This document shows positions 56,388 to 64,000 of a DNA stretch of 64,000 bases, one piece after another; position 1 is the stretch's first letter, and each line of letters starts with the position of its first letter. Source of the DNA: Arthrobacter agilis (GTDB taxonomy: Bacteria; Actinomycetota; Actinomycetes; Actinomycetales; Micrococcaceae); the NCBI RefSeq assembly GCF_002157505.1, contig NZ_NFSC01000025.1, positions 62,001 to 126,000 of the forward strand, written 5' to 3'. The notes beneath the pieces are model-generated. The model ran no database searches, was not told where the DNA came from, and saw only the letters and a list, made by a program, of their open reading frames with translations. Made by a program: the position numbers and the translations under genes.

Positions 56388-56657
56388 CTAACCCCCGGCG
56401 AAGGGCGGGAGGATGTCCAGTACGTCGTCGTCGCGCAGGACGGTCGAGGGGTCGCGGAGCGCGATCTCGTTCAGCAGGAAGCTGCTGCGGTCCAGGACCT
56501 TCCCGAGCGACGGCCCGCCCGGCACGGCCGGACGGTCCCGCAGGTCGGCCAGCACGACGGCGAGGGTGCGCCCGCCCGGCAGGCGCTCCTCATCGACGCC
56601 GGATGCGGCCTTGGCCGCTCCGAAATACCTCACGAGCACATCAGCCACCGATGGCAC
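56388..56657 (-). CDS. moaD: MoaD-like sulfur carrier (ThiS/MoaD family)
   Basis: An 89-residue beta-grasp sulfur carrier ending in the diagnostic Gly-Gly (PPFAGG). As the small subunit of molybdopterin synthase it is adenylated, thiocarboxylated and donates sulfur to precursor Z together with MoaE, encoded at 61874. VRYFGAAKAASG and LRDDDVLDILPPFAGG are typical. GTG start at 56657 overlaps the end of moaA by 17 bases; a GTG at 56645 is possible. Confidence 0.9.
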   Translation of the reverse strand: MPSVADVLVRYFGAAKAASGVDEERLPGGRTLAVVLADLRDRPAVPGGPSLGKVLDRSSFLLNEIALRDPSTVLRDDDVLDILPPFAGG

Positions 56658-57711
56658 TCATCGATCGGTCGGGCTGGACGAAGTCCACTGCGCCGAGGCC
56701 CGTATGGTCCATGCCATGGGCCCGGGGCTTGAGCCACATGGCGTCGCGCCAGCGCTGGGCCACGGCCGCGTCTCCCGCATCGGACCGCAGCAGGTCCCTC
56801 AGGTCCGTCTCCTCGCGCGAGAAGAGGCAGCTCATGACCTTGCCCTCCGCCGTGACGCGCGTGCGGCGGCAGTCCGCGCAGAAGGGCTCGGTCACCGACG
56901 CGATGATGCCCACCGTGCCGAGGACGACGTCGGGCGCGGATTTGGCCCGCACCTCCCACCGTTCCGCGGGGGCGCCGTCGCGGTTACGGGGATCAGGGGT
57001 CAGGACGAAGCGGGTCTCGACGAGTTCGCGCATCTCGGCGGCCGTCACCATGCCCTCCCTGGTCCAGCCGTGATCGGCGTCGAGGGGCATCTGCTCGATG
57101 AAGCGCAGTTCGAAGCCCCGCGCCACCGCCCACTCCACGAGGTCGGGCGCTTCGTGGTCGTTGATGCCGCGCATCAGCACCGCGTTGATCTTGACCAGCC
57201 CGAGGCCGGCGTCGGCGGCCGCCTCGATGCCCCTGAGCACGCGGTCGAGGAACGGCCGGCGGGTCAGCTGGGCGAAGGTACCGGGGTGCAGCGAATCCAT
57301 GGAGACATTGATGCGCGTGAGCCCGGCCTCCTTCAGCTGGACGGCGCGGCGGTCGAGGCCCAGCGCGTTGGTCGTCATCGAGATGGGCAGCCCGGGATGG
57401 TTGGCACGGATGTCCCGGATGATGTCGAGCAGGTCGGCCCGGACCAGCGGCTCCCCACCCGTGAGCCGCAGCTCCCGGATCCCGAGCTCGTCGACGCCGA
57501 TGCGGACCAGTCGCACGATCTCGGCACGGGACAGGACCTGGTCCTTCTGGAGCCAGTTGAGGCCCTCCGCGGGCATGCAGTAGGTGCAGCGCAGGTTGCA
57601 CTTGTCCGTGAGCGACAGGCGCATGTCCGTCGCCTGCCTGCCGTGGGCGTCCAGGAGGCCGGAGGCCGAAGGCCCACGGGCGGGTCCCGGCATTCCCAGT
57701 TGGATTCCCAT
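56641..57711 (-). CDS. moaA: GTP 3',8-cyclase (MoaA)
   Basis: MoaA is the radical-SAM enzyme that starts molybdenum-cofactor synthesis from GTP. The 356-residue protein has the SAM-cluster motif CNLRCTYC (Cys-x3-Cys-x2-Cys) near residue 38, a second C-terminal cluster (FCADCRRTR, then a Cys in VMSCLFS), LRLTGGEPLVR, and the C-terminal Gly-Gly needed by the family. It overlaps moaD; together they diverge from the oxidoreductase-moeA-moaC-mog-moaE genes on the plus strand. Confidence 0.95.
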   Translation of the reverse strand: MGIQLGMPGPARGPSASGLLDAHGRQATDMRLSLTDKCNLRCTYCMPAEGLNWLQKDQVLSRAEIVRLVRIGVDELGIRELRLTGGEPLVRADLLDIIRDIRANHPGLPISMTTNALGLDRRAVQLKEAGLTRINVSMDSLHPGTFAQLTRRPFLDRVLRGIEAAADAGLGLVKINAVLMRGINDHEAPDLVEWAVARGFELRFIEQMPLDADHGWTREGMVTAAEMRELVETRFVLTPDPRNRDGAPAERWEVRAKSAPDVVLGTVGIIASVTEPFCADCRRTRVTAEGKVMSCLFSREETDLRDLLRSDAGDAAVAQRWRDAMWLKPRAHGMDHTGLGAVDFVQPDRSMSAIGG

Positions 57712-57912
57712 GGAACGAGGGTACGCCCTCCGCGGTCGGCGGCCCTAGCCGGGGCACTGCACGGCGCAGTCTTCCGCAGCCCGCCCGGACACGGTAGGGG
57801 CCCGGCACGGCTCCGTTCCCTACCGGAGGGAACCGCGGTGCGCCGGCGCTCGTGTAACGGACTGTCCCTGCCCGGTAGCGTGCCGTCGCCGGGGCCCGGA
57901 CGGAAGGCAGGC

Positions 57913-59475
57913 ATGATGCGGCGGCGGACATGGGCAGCGGCCTCAGGAGTCCTCGCGGTAGGCCTGGGCGTGATCGCCGGAGAACTGGCGGCAGCCGCCC
58001 TGAGCCCCTCCGTCACCCCGGTCAGCGCGGTCGGCTCGACCGTGATCGATCTCCTGCCCCCGGGGGTGAAGGACTGGGCCATCGCCTGGTTCGGAACCGC
58101 GGACAAGCCCGTCCTCCTGGTCACGATCGCCGTCCTCATCGCCGGACTCGCCGTCACCGCCGGTGTGCTCGAGTACCGCCGCGCCTTCACGGGACGGGCG
58201 ATCGTCGCCGGGTTCGGAGTCCTCGGCGTGGTCGCGGTGGCATCGCGCCCGCAGTCCTCCCTCGTGTCCTTCGCGGGGCCGGTCGTCGCCGCGGTGGTGG
58301 CGGTCCTCGTCCTGGACGCCCTCGTGCGGTCGCTCCGCGCGTGGGCCCGGAGCGACACCCGGGCGGGAACCGCCGACGGGGACGCCTCCCCGGCCCGCCG
58401 CCGGTTCCTGCAGGGAGCCGGGGGCGCCGCCGTCGTGGCAGCCGCCACCGGGGCCGCTGCGACGGGTGTGAGGTCCTCGCAGTCCACCGTCACGGGGCAG
58501 CGCTCCTCGATCACGCTTCCTGCGCCCACGGAGACCGTCGTTCCACCGCCGGAGGGATCGTTCCTACCGGAGGGAGCGGACCTCGGCATCGACGGCATCA
58601 GTGACCTCGTGACGGCGTCCGACGAGTTCTACCGCATCGACACGGCCCTCGTGGTGCCCGTCGTGGACCCGGCACGCTGGTCCCTGAAGATCACGGGACT
58701 CGTGGAGCGCGAGGTGCAGATCACCTTCGACGAGCTGCTCGCGCTGCCCCTGATCGAGCGCCATGTCACGCTCGCGTGCGTGTCCAACCCCGTGGGCGGG
58801 GACCTGACGGGCACCGCCCGCTGGCTCGGCTTTCCGGTCCGGGAGCTCCTCGCACGGGCAGGAGTACGTCCCGAAGCGGACATGGTCCTCTCGCGGAGCG
58901 TCGACGGCTTCACCGCGGGCACACCGCTCGAAGCCCTGACGGACGGGCGGGACGCCCTCCTCGCGGTCGGCATGAACGGGGAGCCCCTGCCCATCGAGCA
59001 CGGCTTCCCGGCCCGGCTCGTGGTCCCCGGCCTCTACGGCTTCGTGTCCGCGACCAAATGGGTGGAGGAGCTCAAGGTCACCCGCTTCGCCGACGACACG
59101 GCCTACTGGTCCACGCGCGGCTGGTCCGAGCGGGGTCCCGTGAAGACCTCCTCCCGGATCGACGTCCCGCGGCCGAGTGCGAGCGTTCCCGCCGGCGACG
59201 TCGTCGTCGGGGGAGTCGCCTGGGCGCAACGCCGGGGCATCGAGGCCGTCGAGGTGCGGGTCGACGGCGGGGCCTGGCAGCGTGCGACCCTCGCCAGGCC
59301 CATTTCCGCCGACACCTGGTGCCAGTACAGCGCAACCTTGCAGTTGCCCGCCGGCCGCCACACCGTGCAGTCCCGCGCGACGGACCGGAGGGGAGGAGTG
59401 CAGTCCGACGCCATGGTGGACCCTGCCCCGGACGGCGCCGAGGGACTGCACACGGTAACGTTCACGGTGACCTAG
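57913..59475 (+). CDS. Membrane-anchored sulfite-oxidase-family molybdopterin oxidoreductase
   Basis: A 520-residue protein. Four transmembrane helices occupy the first 150 residues; a twin-arginine-like motif, ARRRFLQGAGGAA, follows at about residue 158, then a sulfite-oxidase-type Mo-pterin domain (about 215-400) with the molybdenum-ligand cysteine in LACVSNPVGG and RWLGFPVREL, and a C-terminal Ig-like Mo-co dimerisation domain (VVGGVAWAQRRGIEAVEV). The catalytic part should be extracytoplasmic. Substrate is unknown. GGAAGG precedes ATG 57913. It begins the plus-strand cofactor gene run, suggesting it is the user of the cofactor. Confidence 0.87.
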   Translation: MMRRRTWAAASGVLAVGLGVIAGELAAAALSPSVTPVSAVGSTVIDLLPPGVKDWAIAWFGTADKPVLLVTIAVLIAGLAVTAGVLEYRRAFTGRAIVAGFGVLGVVAVASRPQSSLVSFAGPVVAAVVAVLVLDALVRSLRAWARSDTRAGTADGDASPARRRFLQGAGGAAVVAAATGAAATGVRSSQSTVTGQRSSITLPAPTETVVPPPEGSFLPEGADLGIDGISDLVTASDEFYRIDTALVVPVVDPARWSLKITGLVEREVQITFDELLALPLIERHVTLACVSNPVGGDLTGTARWLGFPVRELLARAGVRPEADMVLSRSVDGFTAGTPLEALTDGRDALLAVGMNGEPLPIEHGFPARLVVPGLYGFVSATKWVEELKVTRFADDTAYWSTRGWSERGPVKTSSRIDVPRPSASVPAGDVVVGGVAWAQRRGIEAVEVRVDGGAWQRATLARPISADTWCQYSATLQLPAGRHTVQSRATDRRGGVQSDAMVDPAPDGAEGLHTVTFTVT

Positions 59476-59511
59476 GCCACCCCGGACCTCCCCGGCCTGC
59501 CGTGCCCGGAC

Positions 59512-59559
59512 GACGACGTGCGCGACGACGTGCGCGACGATGTGCGCGACGATGTGCAG
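59512..59559 (+). repeat. Four 12-bp tandem repeats before moeA
   Basis: GACGACGTGCGC twice, then GACGATGTGCGC and GACGATGTGCAG, fill part of the 134-base gap between the oxidoreductase stop and moeA. No reading-frame role is evident. Confidence 0.85.
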
Positions 59560-59609
59560 GATCGTTCGGCGGCGCCGGACGAGGCCCGGCAGACGCGCGA
59601 AAGGCAGGA

Positions 59610-60896
59610 ATGAGAAGAACAGTCGCCGAACACCAGGCCGCCGTCACCGGGCTCCTGCGCTGGAGCAGCGGGTACGACGCCGCCCGCCCGGAGGTGCTGC
59701 CCCTCGCCGATGCGCTCGGCCGTGGCCTGGCCGAGGACGTGCGGGCGCCCGTGAGCCTGCCGCCGTTCGACAACTCGCAGATGGACGGGTACGCGGTCCA
59801 CGCCGCCGACCTCGCCGACCCGTCCGTGCTGGTGGTGGCGGATGCCATCCCCGCGGGCTCGGTTCCGCCCGCCCTCGAGCGCGGCACGGCAGCGCCGATC
59901 ATGACGGGCGCGATGCTTCCTCCCGGTGCTGGCGCCGTCGTCCCCATCGAGCGCGCGGACCCTCCCCGGTTCTACTCCGCCGCAGACCGCGCGGGCGGTG
60001 TGACCGTGGCGCTTCCGCGCGGCGTCGAGGCCGGACTGTTCGTGCGGCGGGCCGGCAGCGACATCGCCGAGGGCGAGATCGCGCTCCCGGCGGGGACGCT
60101 GCTCGGGCCGGCGCAGCTGGGGCTGCTCGCCGCCTGCGGCGTGGGCACGGTCCCCGTCCGTCCGCGCTTCCGCGTGCTGCTCCTCTCCACGGGTGACGAG
60201 GTCGCCGAGCCCGGCGTCCCGCTCGTCCCGGGCACCATCTACGACGCCAACACCACCCTGCTCGAGGCGGCCCTGCGGGACGCGGGGGCCGATGTGACCC
60301 GCCACCGGCTCCTCGGCGACGACCCCGCCGTCCTCCGGGACGCGTTCGGCGCCATCCCGGCCGGCAGCACCGACCTCGTGCTCAGCACGGGCGGGATCAG
60401 CCAGGGCGCGTACGAGGTGGTCAAGCAGGCCCTGGCCGACAGCAGCGTGGAGTTCTCCTCGGTCGCCCTGCAGCCAGGCGGACCGCAGGCCTGCGGCACC
60501 ATCTCCGGCGTGCCGTTCCTCGGGTTCCCCGGCAACCCGGTCAGCGCCCTGGTCTCCTTCGAGATGTTCCTCCGCCCGGCCCTCTCCCGGGTGACCGGGT
60601 CCCCGGCTCCCCGCCTGGTGCTGGACGCCGTCCTCGTCGAGGACGTCCGGAGCCCGGAGGCCAAGCACCAGGTCCGGCGCGGCCTCTACCGGGACGGCAG
60701 GGTTGCGCTGGTGGGCGGCCCGGACTCCCACCTGCTGCACGCCCTGGCGACGTCCAACTGCCTCGTCCACCTGCCCGAGGGAGTCGGGTCGCTGGCGGAG
60801 GGGGACTCCGTCGAGGTCACGCTCATCGGGCCGGTACCGCCGGATCCCTTCGCCGTCGAGGGTGTGCTCATCACCGAAGAGGCAGTTCCTGATTGA
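59610..60896 (+). CDS. moeA: Molybdopterin molybdotransferase (MoeA)
   Basis: MoeA inserts molybdate into adenylylated molybdopterin. The 428-residue protein shows [16 protein letters not shown] (about residues 45-60), [14 protein letters not shown], the MoCF-domain [26 protein letters not shown] (the usual GGVSxGDYD is here GGISQGAYE) and [17 protein letters not shown] 59610 follows AAGGCAGGA. It starts the run moeA-moaC-mog-moaE. The C-terminal MoeA domain IV is present (about 350-428). Confidence 0.93.
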   Translation: MRRTVAEHQAAVTGLLRWSSGYDAARPEVLPLADALGRGLAEDVRAPVSLPPFDNSQMDGYAVHAADLADPSVLVVADAIPAGSVPPALERGTAAPIMTGAMLPPGAGAVVPIERADPPRFYSAADRAGGVTVALPRGVEAGLFVRRAGSDIAEGEIALPAGTLLGPAQLGLLAACGVGTVPVRPRFRVLLLSTGDEVAEPGVPLVPGTIYDANTTLLEAALRDAGADVTRHRLLGDDPAVLRDAFGAIPAGSTDLVLSTGGISQGAYEVVKQALADSSVEFSSVALQPGGPQACGTISGVPFLGFPGNPVSALVSFEMFLRPALSRVTGSPAPRLVLDAVLVEDVRSPEAKHQVRRGLYRDGRVALVGGPDSHLLHALATSNCLVHLPEGVGSLAEGDSVEVTLIGPVPPDPFAVEGVLITEEAVPD

Positions 60897-60922
60897 ATGG
60901 ACCCCGCAGAAAGGATCCCATC

Positions 60923-61405
60923 GTGAACCCATCCTCCGCCGAGGGGCTGTCCCACGTCCGCGCGGACGGCACGGCCCACATGGTCGACGTCTCCGGCAAG
61001 CAGGCCACCACCCGCCAGGCCGTGGCCGAAGCGACCCTCGAGACCACGCCCGACGTCGTCGCCCTCATCACCGAGGGCAGCCTGCCGAAGGGCGACGCCC
61101 TCGCCGTCGCGCGCGTCGCGGGCATTCTGGCCGCGAAGCAGACCTCCACGCTGATCCCGCTGTGTCACCCCCTCCCGCTCGCCAGGGTGACGGTGGACTT
61201 CGAACCCGACGGCGGGAGCGTCCGGATCGTCGCCCTCGTCAAGACCACCGCGCTGACCGGCGTCGAGATGGAGGCCCTGACCGCCGCGTCGGTCGCTGCT
61301 CTGACCCTCTACGACATGATCAAGGCCGTGGACAAGCACGCCGTCATCAACGGCACGCGCGTGGTATCGAAGTCCGGCGGCAAGAGTGGAGACTGGAGCG
61401 TATGA
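60923..61405 (+). CDS. moaC: Cyclic pyranopterin monophosphate synthase (MoaC)
   Basis: MoaC completes conversion of the MoaA product to cyclic pyranopterin. The 160-residue protein has [22 protein letters not shown], the [10 protein letters not shown] motif at about 80-89, [26 protein letters not shown] and a final GGKSGDW. GTG 60923 follows AAAGGAT by eight bases. The stop overlaps mog by four bases (ATGA). Confidence 0.95.
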   Translation: MNPSSAEGLSHVRADGTAHMVDVSGKQATTRQAVAEATLETTPDVVALITEGSLPKGDALAVARVAGILAAKQTSTLIPLCHPLPLARVTVDFEPDGGSVRIVALVKTTALTGVEMEALTAASVAALTLYDMIKAVDKHAVINGTRVVSKSGGKSGDWSV

Positions 61406-61887
61406 CAACCCTCCGCCCCGCCGCCGTGGTCATCGCCTCCACCCGCGCCGCCGCCGGCACCTACGAGGACGAGTGCGGGCCCGCCATCGCGGACTGGCTC
61501 TACCAGCACGGCTTCGCCGTCGCCGACGCCGTCGTGGTTCCCGACGGCGACGCCGTGGGATCGGCGATCGGCGCCGCCCTGGAGGCCCGGCCGGCCGTGC
61601 TCATCACGAGCGGGGGCACGGGCCTGAGCCCCGACGACACCACGCCCGAGCAGACCGTGCCCTACCTCTCGCGCAGCCTCCCGGGCATCATGGAGTCGAT
61701 CCGCCGCGCAGGCTCCGAGAAGGTCCCCACCGCCGTCCTCAGCCGCGGCCTCGCCGGCACGGCGGGCTCGACCTTCGTGGTCAACCTGCCGGGTTCCCCC
61801 GGAGGCGTCCGCGACGGACTCGCCGTGCTCTCACCCCTCATCGACCACATCTGCTCCCAGCTGGAGGGCTCCCATGACCACCGGTGA
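61402..61887 (+). CDS. mog: Molybdopterin adenylyltransferase (MogA/MoaB type)
   Basis: A 161-residue MoCF-fold protein that adenylates molybdopterin before metal insertion by Moe[18 protein letters not shown] opens the fold; [19 protein letters not shown] is the substrate-binding signature; [19 protein letters not shown] closes it. It overlaps moaC by four bases and moaE by 14, so the genes are tightly coupled. Which of the MogA and MoaB names applies cannot be settled by eye. Confidence 0.93.
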   Translation: MTTLRPAAVVIASTRAAAGTYEDECGPAIADWLYQHGFAVADAVVVPDGDAVGSAIGAALEARPAVLITSGGTGLSPDDTTPEQTVPYLSRSLPGIMESIRRAGSEKVPTAVLSRGLAGTAGSTFVVNLPGSPGGVRDGLAVLSPLIDHICSQLEGSHDHR

Positions 61888-62305
61888 AGTCGTCCACGCA
61901 GCCGTCGCGGACACCCCGATCACGCCCGAGCAGGCGCACGCCGGCGTCGACTCCCCGCGCTGCGGAGCGATCGTCGGCTTCAGCGGCGTCGTCCGGAACC
62001 ACGACGGCGGACGCGACGTGGTGTCCCTGGCCTACTCCGCGCATCCGAGCGCCGAGCGCATCATCCGGGAGGTGGCCGAGGAGATCGCCTCCCGCCATGA
62101 CGGCATCCGGATCTGGGTCGCCCACCGCGTCGGGCCCCTCGCGATCGGTGACCAGGCGCTCGTCGCCGCCGTCGGGGCGGCGCACCGCGGCGAGGCGTTC
62201 CGGGCGTGCTCTGACCTCGTGGACCTCGTCAAGGAACGCGTTCCCATCTGGAAGGAGCAGTTCTTCACCGACGGCAGCGTGGAATGGGTCGGCGCCGGGG
62301 CCTGA
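61874..62305 (+). CDS. moaE: Molybdopterin synthase catalytic subunit (MoaE)
   Basis: The large subunit of molybdopterin synthase, partner of MoaD. The 143-residue protein has GAIVGFSGVVRNHDGGRDV (about 36-54), the AHRVGPLAIGDQALVAAVGAAHRGEAF segment, and the catalytic-lysine motif VKERVPIWKEQFF. It is the last cofactor gene of the run and starts inside mog. Its partner moaD is on the opposite strand 5 kb away. Confidence 0.95.
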   Translation: MTTGEVVHAAVADTPITPEQAHAGVDSPRCGAIVGFSGVVRNHDGGRDVVSLAYSAHPSAERIIREVAEEIASRHDGIRIWVAHRVGPLAIGDQALVAAVGAAHRGEAFRACSDLVDLVKERVPIWKEQFFTDGSVEWVGAGA

Positions 62306-62308
62306 CAG

Positions 62309-62314
62309 TAGGCT
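62309..62314 (+). promoter_or_regulatory. -10 element of a leaderless dapB gene
   Basis: TAGGCT ends seven bases before the dapB ATG, and no Shine-Dalgarno sequence is present, so transcription probably begins at the start codon. Confidence 0.5.
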
Positions 62315-62321
62315 GGACGGC

Positions 62322-63089
62322 ATGACTGAACTACTGCCCGTGGCCGTACTGGGCGCCCGGGGGCGCATGGGATCCGAGGCCGTCCGGGCCGTCGACGCAG
62401 CCACCGACCTCGACCTGGTGGCGGCGCTCGGCAGCAGCGACCCGCTCGAGACCCTCGTGTCCGCCGGAGCCCGCGTGGTCGTGGACCTGACCGTCCCGGA
62501 CGCCACCTTCGACAACGTGGCCTTCGCCGTCGAGCACGGCATGCACGCCGTCGTCGGCACCACCGGCTGGACTCCGCAGCGCCTCGACCGGCTGGGGGAG
62601 CTCTTGGCCGGCAACCCCGGTACCGGAGTGCTGATCGCCCCCAACTTCGCGCTCGGCTCGGTCCTCGCCACCGCCTTCGCTGCCAGCGCGGCACGCTACT
62701 TCGAATCGGTCGAGATCATCGAACTGCACCATCCGGACAAGGTGGACGCGCCGTCCGGCACCGCCGTCCGGACCGCCCAGCTCGTCTCCGCGGCCCGCGC
62801 CGCGGCCGGCGTCACCGAGGCGCCGGACGCGACCCGGGACCAGCTCGACGGCGCCAGGGGTGCGAGCGTCGACGGCGTCCCCGTCCACTCGGTGCGCCTC
62901 CGCGGGCTCACGGCCCACCAGGAGGTCCTGCTCGGGAGCCCGGGGGAGCAGCTCACCATCCGGCACGACTCCTTCGACCGGGCCTCCTTCATGCCCGGCG
63001 TACTCCTCGGGATCCGTTCGGTGGCCGGGTATCCCGGCCTGACGGTGGGACTGGACGGCTACCTGGACCTGCCGGGAACCGGCCGATGA
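62322..63089 (+). CDS. dapB: 4-hydroxy-tetrahydrodipicolinate reductase
   Basis: DapB reduces HTPA with NAD(P)H in the lysine/diaminopimelate pathway, supplying peptidoglycan. The 255-residue protein has the dinucleotide site VLGARGRMGSEAV (about 8-20), VVGTTGWTPQRL, APNFALGSV and the catalytic motif ELHHPDKVDAPSGTA (about 140-154). It lies 16 bases after moaE but has its own likely leaderless promoter. The stop overlaps the next gene by four bases. Confidence 0.95.
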   Translation: MTELLPVAVLGARGRMGSEAVRAVDAATDLDLVAALGSSDPLETLVSAGARVVVDLTVPDATFDNVAFAVEHGMHAVVGTTGWTPQRLDRLGELLAGNPGTGVLIAPNFALGSVLATAFAASAARYFESVEIIELHHPDKVDAPSGTAVRTAQLVSAARAAAGVTEAPDATRDQLDGARGASVDGVPVHSVRLRGLTAHQEVLLGSPGEQLTIRHDSFDRASFMPGVLLGIRSVAGYPGLTVGLDGYLDLPGTGR

Positions 63090-63574
63090 GGACGGCGGCC
63101 GGGTTCTACCGGGAGCACAAGGTCAAGCTCGGCGTCCTGCTCGTCACGGCGCTCCTGGTCTTCTGGCTCGTCGTGTCCTTCCAGCGCAGTTTCCTGCTGC
63201 TCGGTGCTCCGGAACCCGTGGCCAAGGCGATCGGGGCCGGCTACCTGCTCCTGCCGTGCATCGGGGCCTGGGCGCTCATCCGCGAACTCCTCTTCGGAGC
63301 GCAGACGCAGCGGATGGCCCGGCAGCTGGAGAGCGAGGGCGGGCTGCCCGTCGACGACCTGCCGAGGACACCCTCGGGCCGCATCGTGCGGTCCGCCGCG
63401 GATGAGGCCTTCCCCGCCTACCAGGCCGAGACGGAGGCCGACCCCGACAACTGGCGCAGCTGGTTCCGGCTCTCGTACGCCTACGACGCCGCCGGCGACC
63501 GCAAGCGTGCCCGGCAGGCGATGCGTGATGCCGGGAAGCTGTACAGGCAGGGTCCCGCGGGCACGTCCCGCTGA
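63086..63574 (+). CDS. Small membrane protein with C-terminal TPR-like helix pair
   Basis: A 162-residue protein with two transmembrane segments (about 15-33 and 48-67) and a cytosolic C terminus whose DNWRSWFRLSYAYDAAGDRKRARQAM region resembles a tetratricopeptide unit. This gene often follows dapB in Micrococcaceae (recalled, not searched). Function unknown. The ATG overlaps the dapB stop (ATGA), implying co-translation. Confidence 0.8.
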   Translation: MRTAAGFYREHKVKLGVLLVTALLVFWLVVSFQRSFLLLGAPEPVAKAIGAGYLLLPCIGAWALIRELLFGAQTQRMARQLESEGGLPVDDLPRTPSGRIVRSAADEAFPAYQAETEADPDNWRSWFRLSYAYDAAGDRKRARQAMRDAGKLYRQGPAGTSR

Positions 63575-63596
63575 GCGCCCCGGGCACGGGCTCCAG

Positions 63597-64000
63597 TCAG
63601 CGCCGTACGTCGGCGTGGCCGTCGCGAGCCGCCGTGGCGGCGCCGGAGGCGATCAGCTCGAGCGGTCCGCGCGACCCCACGCGCTGGAACAGGATGCCGA
63701 TCGCCGCTGCTGCCACCACCTGCAGCCAGAAGAGCTGCATCGGTTCGGGCAGGGGGTCCAGCTGGTCCGCCCAGCTCATGACGCACACGTGCAGGCTGTA
63801 GAGCGTCAGGGTCATGGCCCCGGGCGCCGACAGGGGCAGCAGGGCCGCGGGGAACCGCCGCGTCAGCAGCAGGCACAGGCCGACGACGGCTGCCGCCGAA
63901 CCGGACACGTGCACGAGGTCGAGGGTGCTTCCGGAGTGGGGGGCGCTGACCGCCAGCCACCACCAGGACCCGGACTGGTCGACGCCCGCCAGTCCGACGT
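63597..64000 (-). CDS. Heparan-alpha-glucosaminide acetyltransferase-like membrane protein, 5'-truncated by window end
   Basis: Only the C-terminal 133 codons lie in the window; the reading frame is open to base 64000 and the start is outside. Visible are SAPHSGSTLDLVHVSGSAAAVVG and APGAMTLTLYSLHVCVMSW, with three transmembrane segments, the end pattern of bacterial DUF418/DUF1624 (HGSNAT-like) multi-pass membrane proteins. The family is thought to acylate exported glycans, but no substrate is known. It converges with the dapB-linked gene. Confidence 0.7.
   Translation of the reverse strand, partial: VGLAGVDQSGSWWWLAVSAPHSGSTLDLVHVSGSAAAVVGLCLLLTRRFPAALLPLSAPGAMTLTLYSLHVCVMSWADQLDPLPEPMQLFWLQVVAAAAIGILFQRVGSRGPLELIASGAATAARDGHADVRR

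Noticed and set aside
56413..57912. Extension of the oxidoreductase frame 500 codons upstream
   Set aside because: It is antisense to moaD and moaA; the membrane-protein start at 57913 has GGAAGG and a normal topology.
57712..57912. Molybdenum-cofactor riboswitch between moaA and the oxidoreductase
   Set aside because: I could not trace the conserved multi-helix Moco RNA core by eye in this 201-base region; a covariance-model search would be needed.
1..64000. tRNA, rRNA, insertion sequence, prophage or origin of replication
   Set aside because: No cloverleaf with CCA-type ends, no rRNA-like sequence, no transposase or integrase motif and no DnaA-box cluster were noticed in the intergenic regions.

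Overview
The window is about 64 kb of very GC-rich bacterial chromosome. Gene families, the frequent GTG starts, leaderless promoters, the Rip1-type protease, the compact NusA and the leucine/SCOT/CitE gene set all point to an actinobacterium. Protein similarity recalled from memory (IspG, ProS, PNPase, InfB termini) suggests the Micrococcaceae, near Arthrobacter; this is inference, not a search result. I see no rRNA, tRNA, insertion sequence, prophage or CRISPR array.

Layout. 1-4191: translation and envelope genes (tsf, pyrH, frr, cdsA, a DivIVA-repeat protein). 4233-10404: a carboxylate-uptake island in which a LytS/LytTR two-component system lies between two DUF485 + sodium/solute symporter modules, one of them behind a Crp-like site. 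10472-13198: a TetR regulator divergent from a secreted family 3 glycoside hydrolase, sharing a perfect operator palindrome. 13224-17991: an Lrp/AsnC regulator divergent from a three-gene branched-chain 2-oxoacid dehydrogenase operon, with a perfect Crp-like site between them. 18777-27197: a TetR regulator divergent from a seven-gene leucine-degradation operon (carboxylase beta and biotin subunits, acyl-CoA dehydrogenase, CoA-transferase A/B, MaoC hydratase, CitE-like lyase). 27198-29213: repeat-rich DNA and a DUF222/HNH protein.

29495-37763: the isoprenoid genes dxr and ispG with the site-2 protease, a SatD-like DNA-binding protein, a YciI protein, an acetyltransferase and proS. 37770-41090: a TSUP permease, an APH(6)-like kinase and a DUF4439 protein. 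41178-49189: the rimP-nusA-ylxR-infB-rbfA-truB translation block, interrupted by an aminotransferase gene on the opposite strand. 49192-54897: three small membrane proteins, then ribF, rpsO and pnp. 55002-56371: an M16 peptidase broken by a one-base frameshift. 56388-62305: a molybdenum-cofactor block (moaD, moaA, moeA, moaC, mog, moaE) around a membrane-anchored sulfite-oxidase-like enzyme. 62322-64000: dapB, a small membrane protein and the truncated end of an acyltransferase-like membrane protein.

How it works together. The bkd operon and the leucine operon form one catabolic route: deaminated leucine is oxidised to isovaleryl-CoA, then dehydrogenated, carboxylated, hydrated and cleaved to acetyl-CoA and acetoacetate, with the CoA-transferase activating the acetoacetate. 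The symporter island would feed acetate or pyruvate into the same acetyl-CoA pool, and Crp-like sites precede both the bkd operon and one symporter module, suggesting shared carbon control. The most checkable anomalies are the M16 frameshift, the regular seven-base -10-to-start spacing of several leaderless genes, the three half-sites over the SatD-like promoter, a long imperfect inverted repeat at 32805-32869, and a five-codon proline-containing leader in front of proS.
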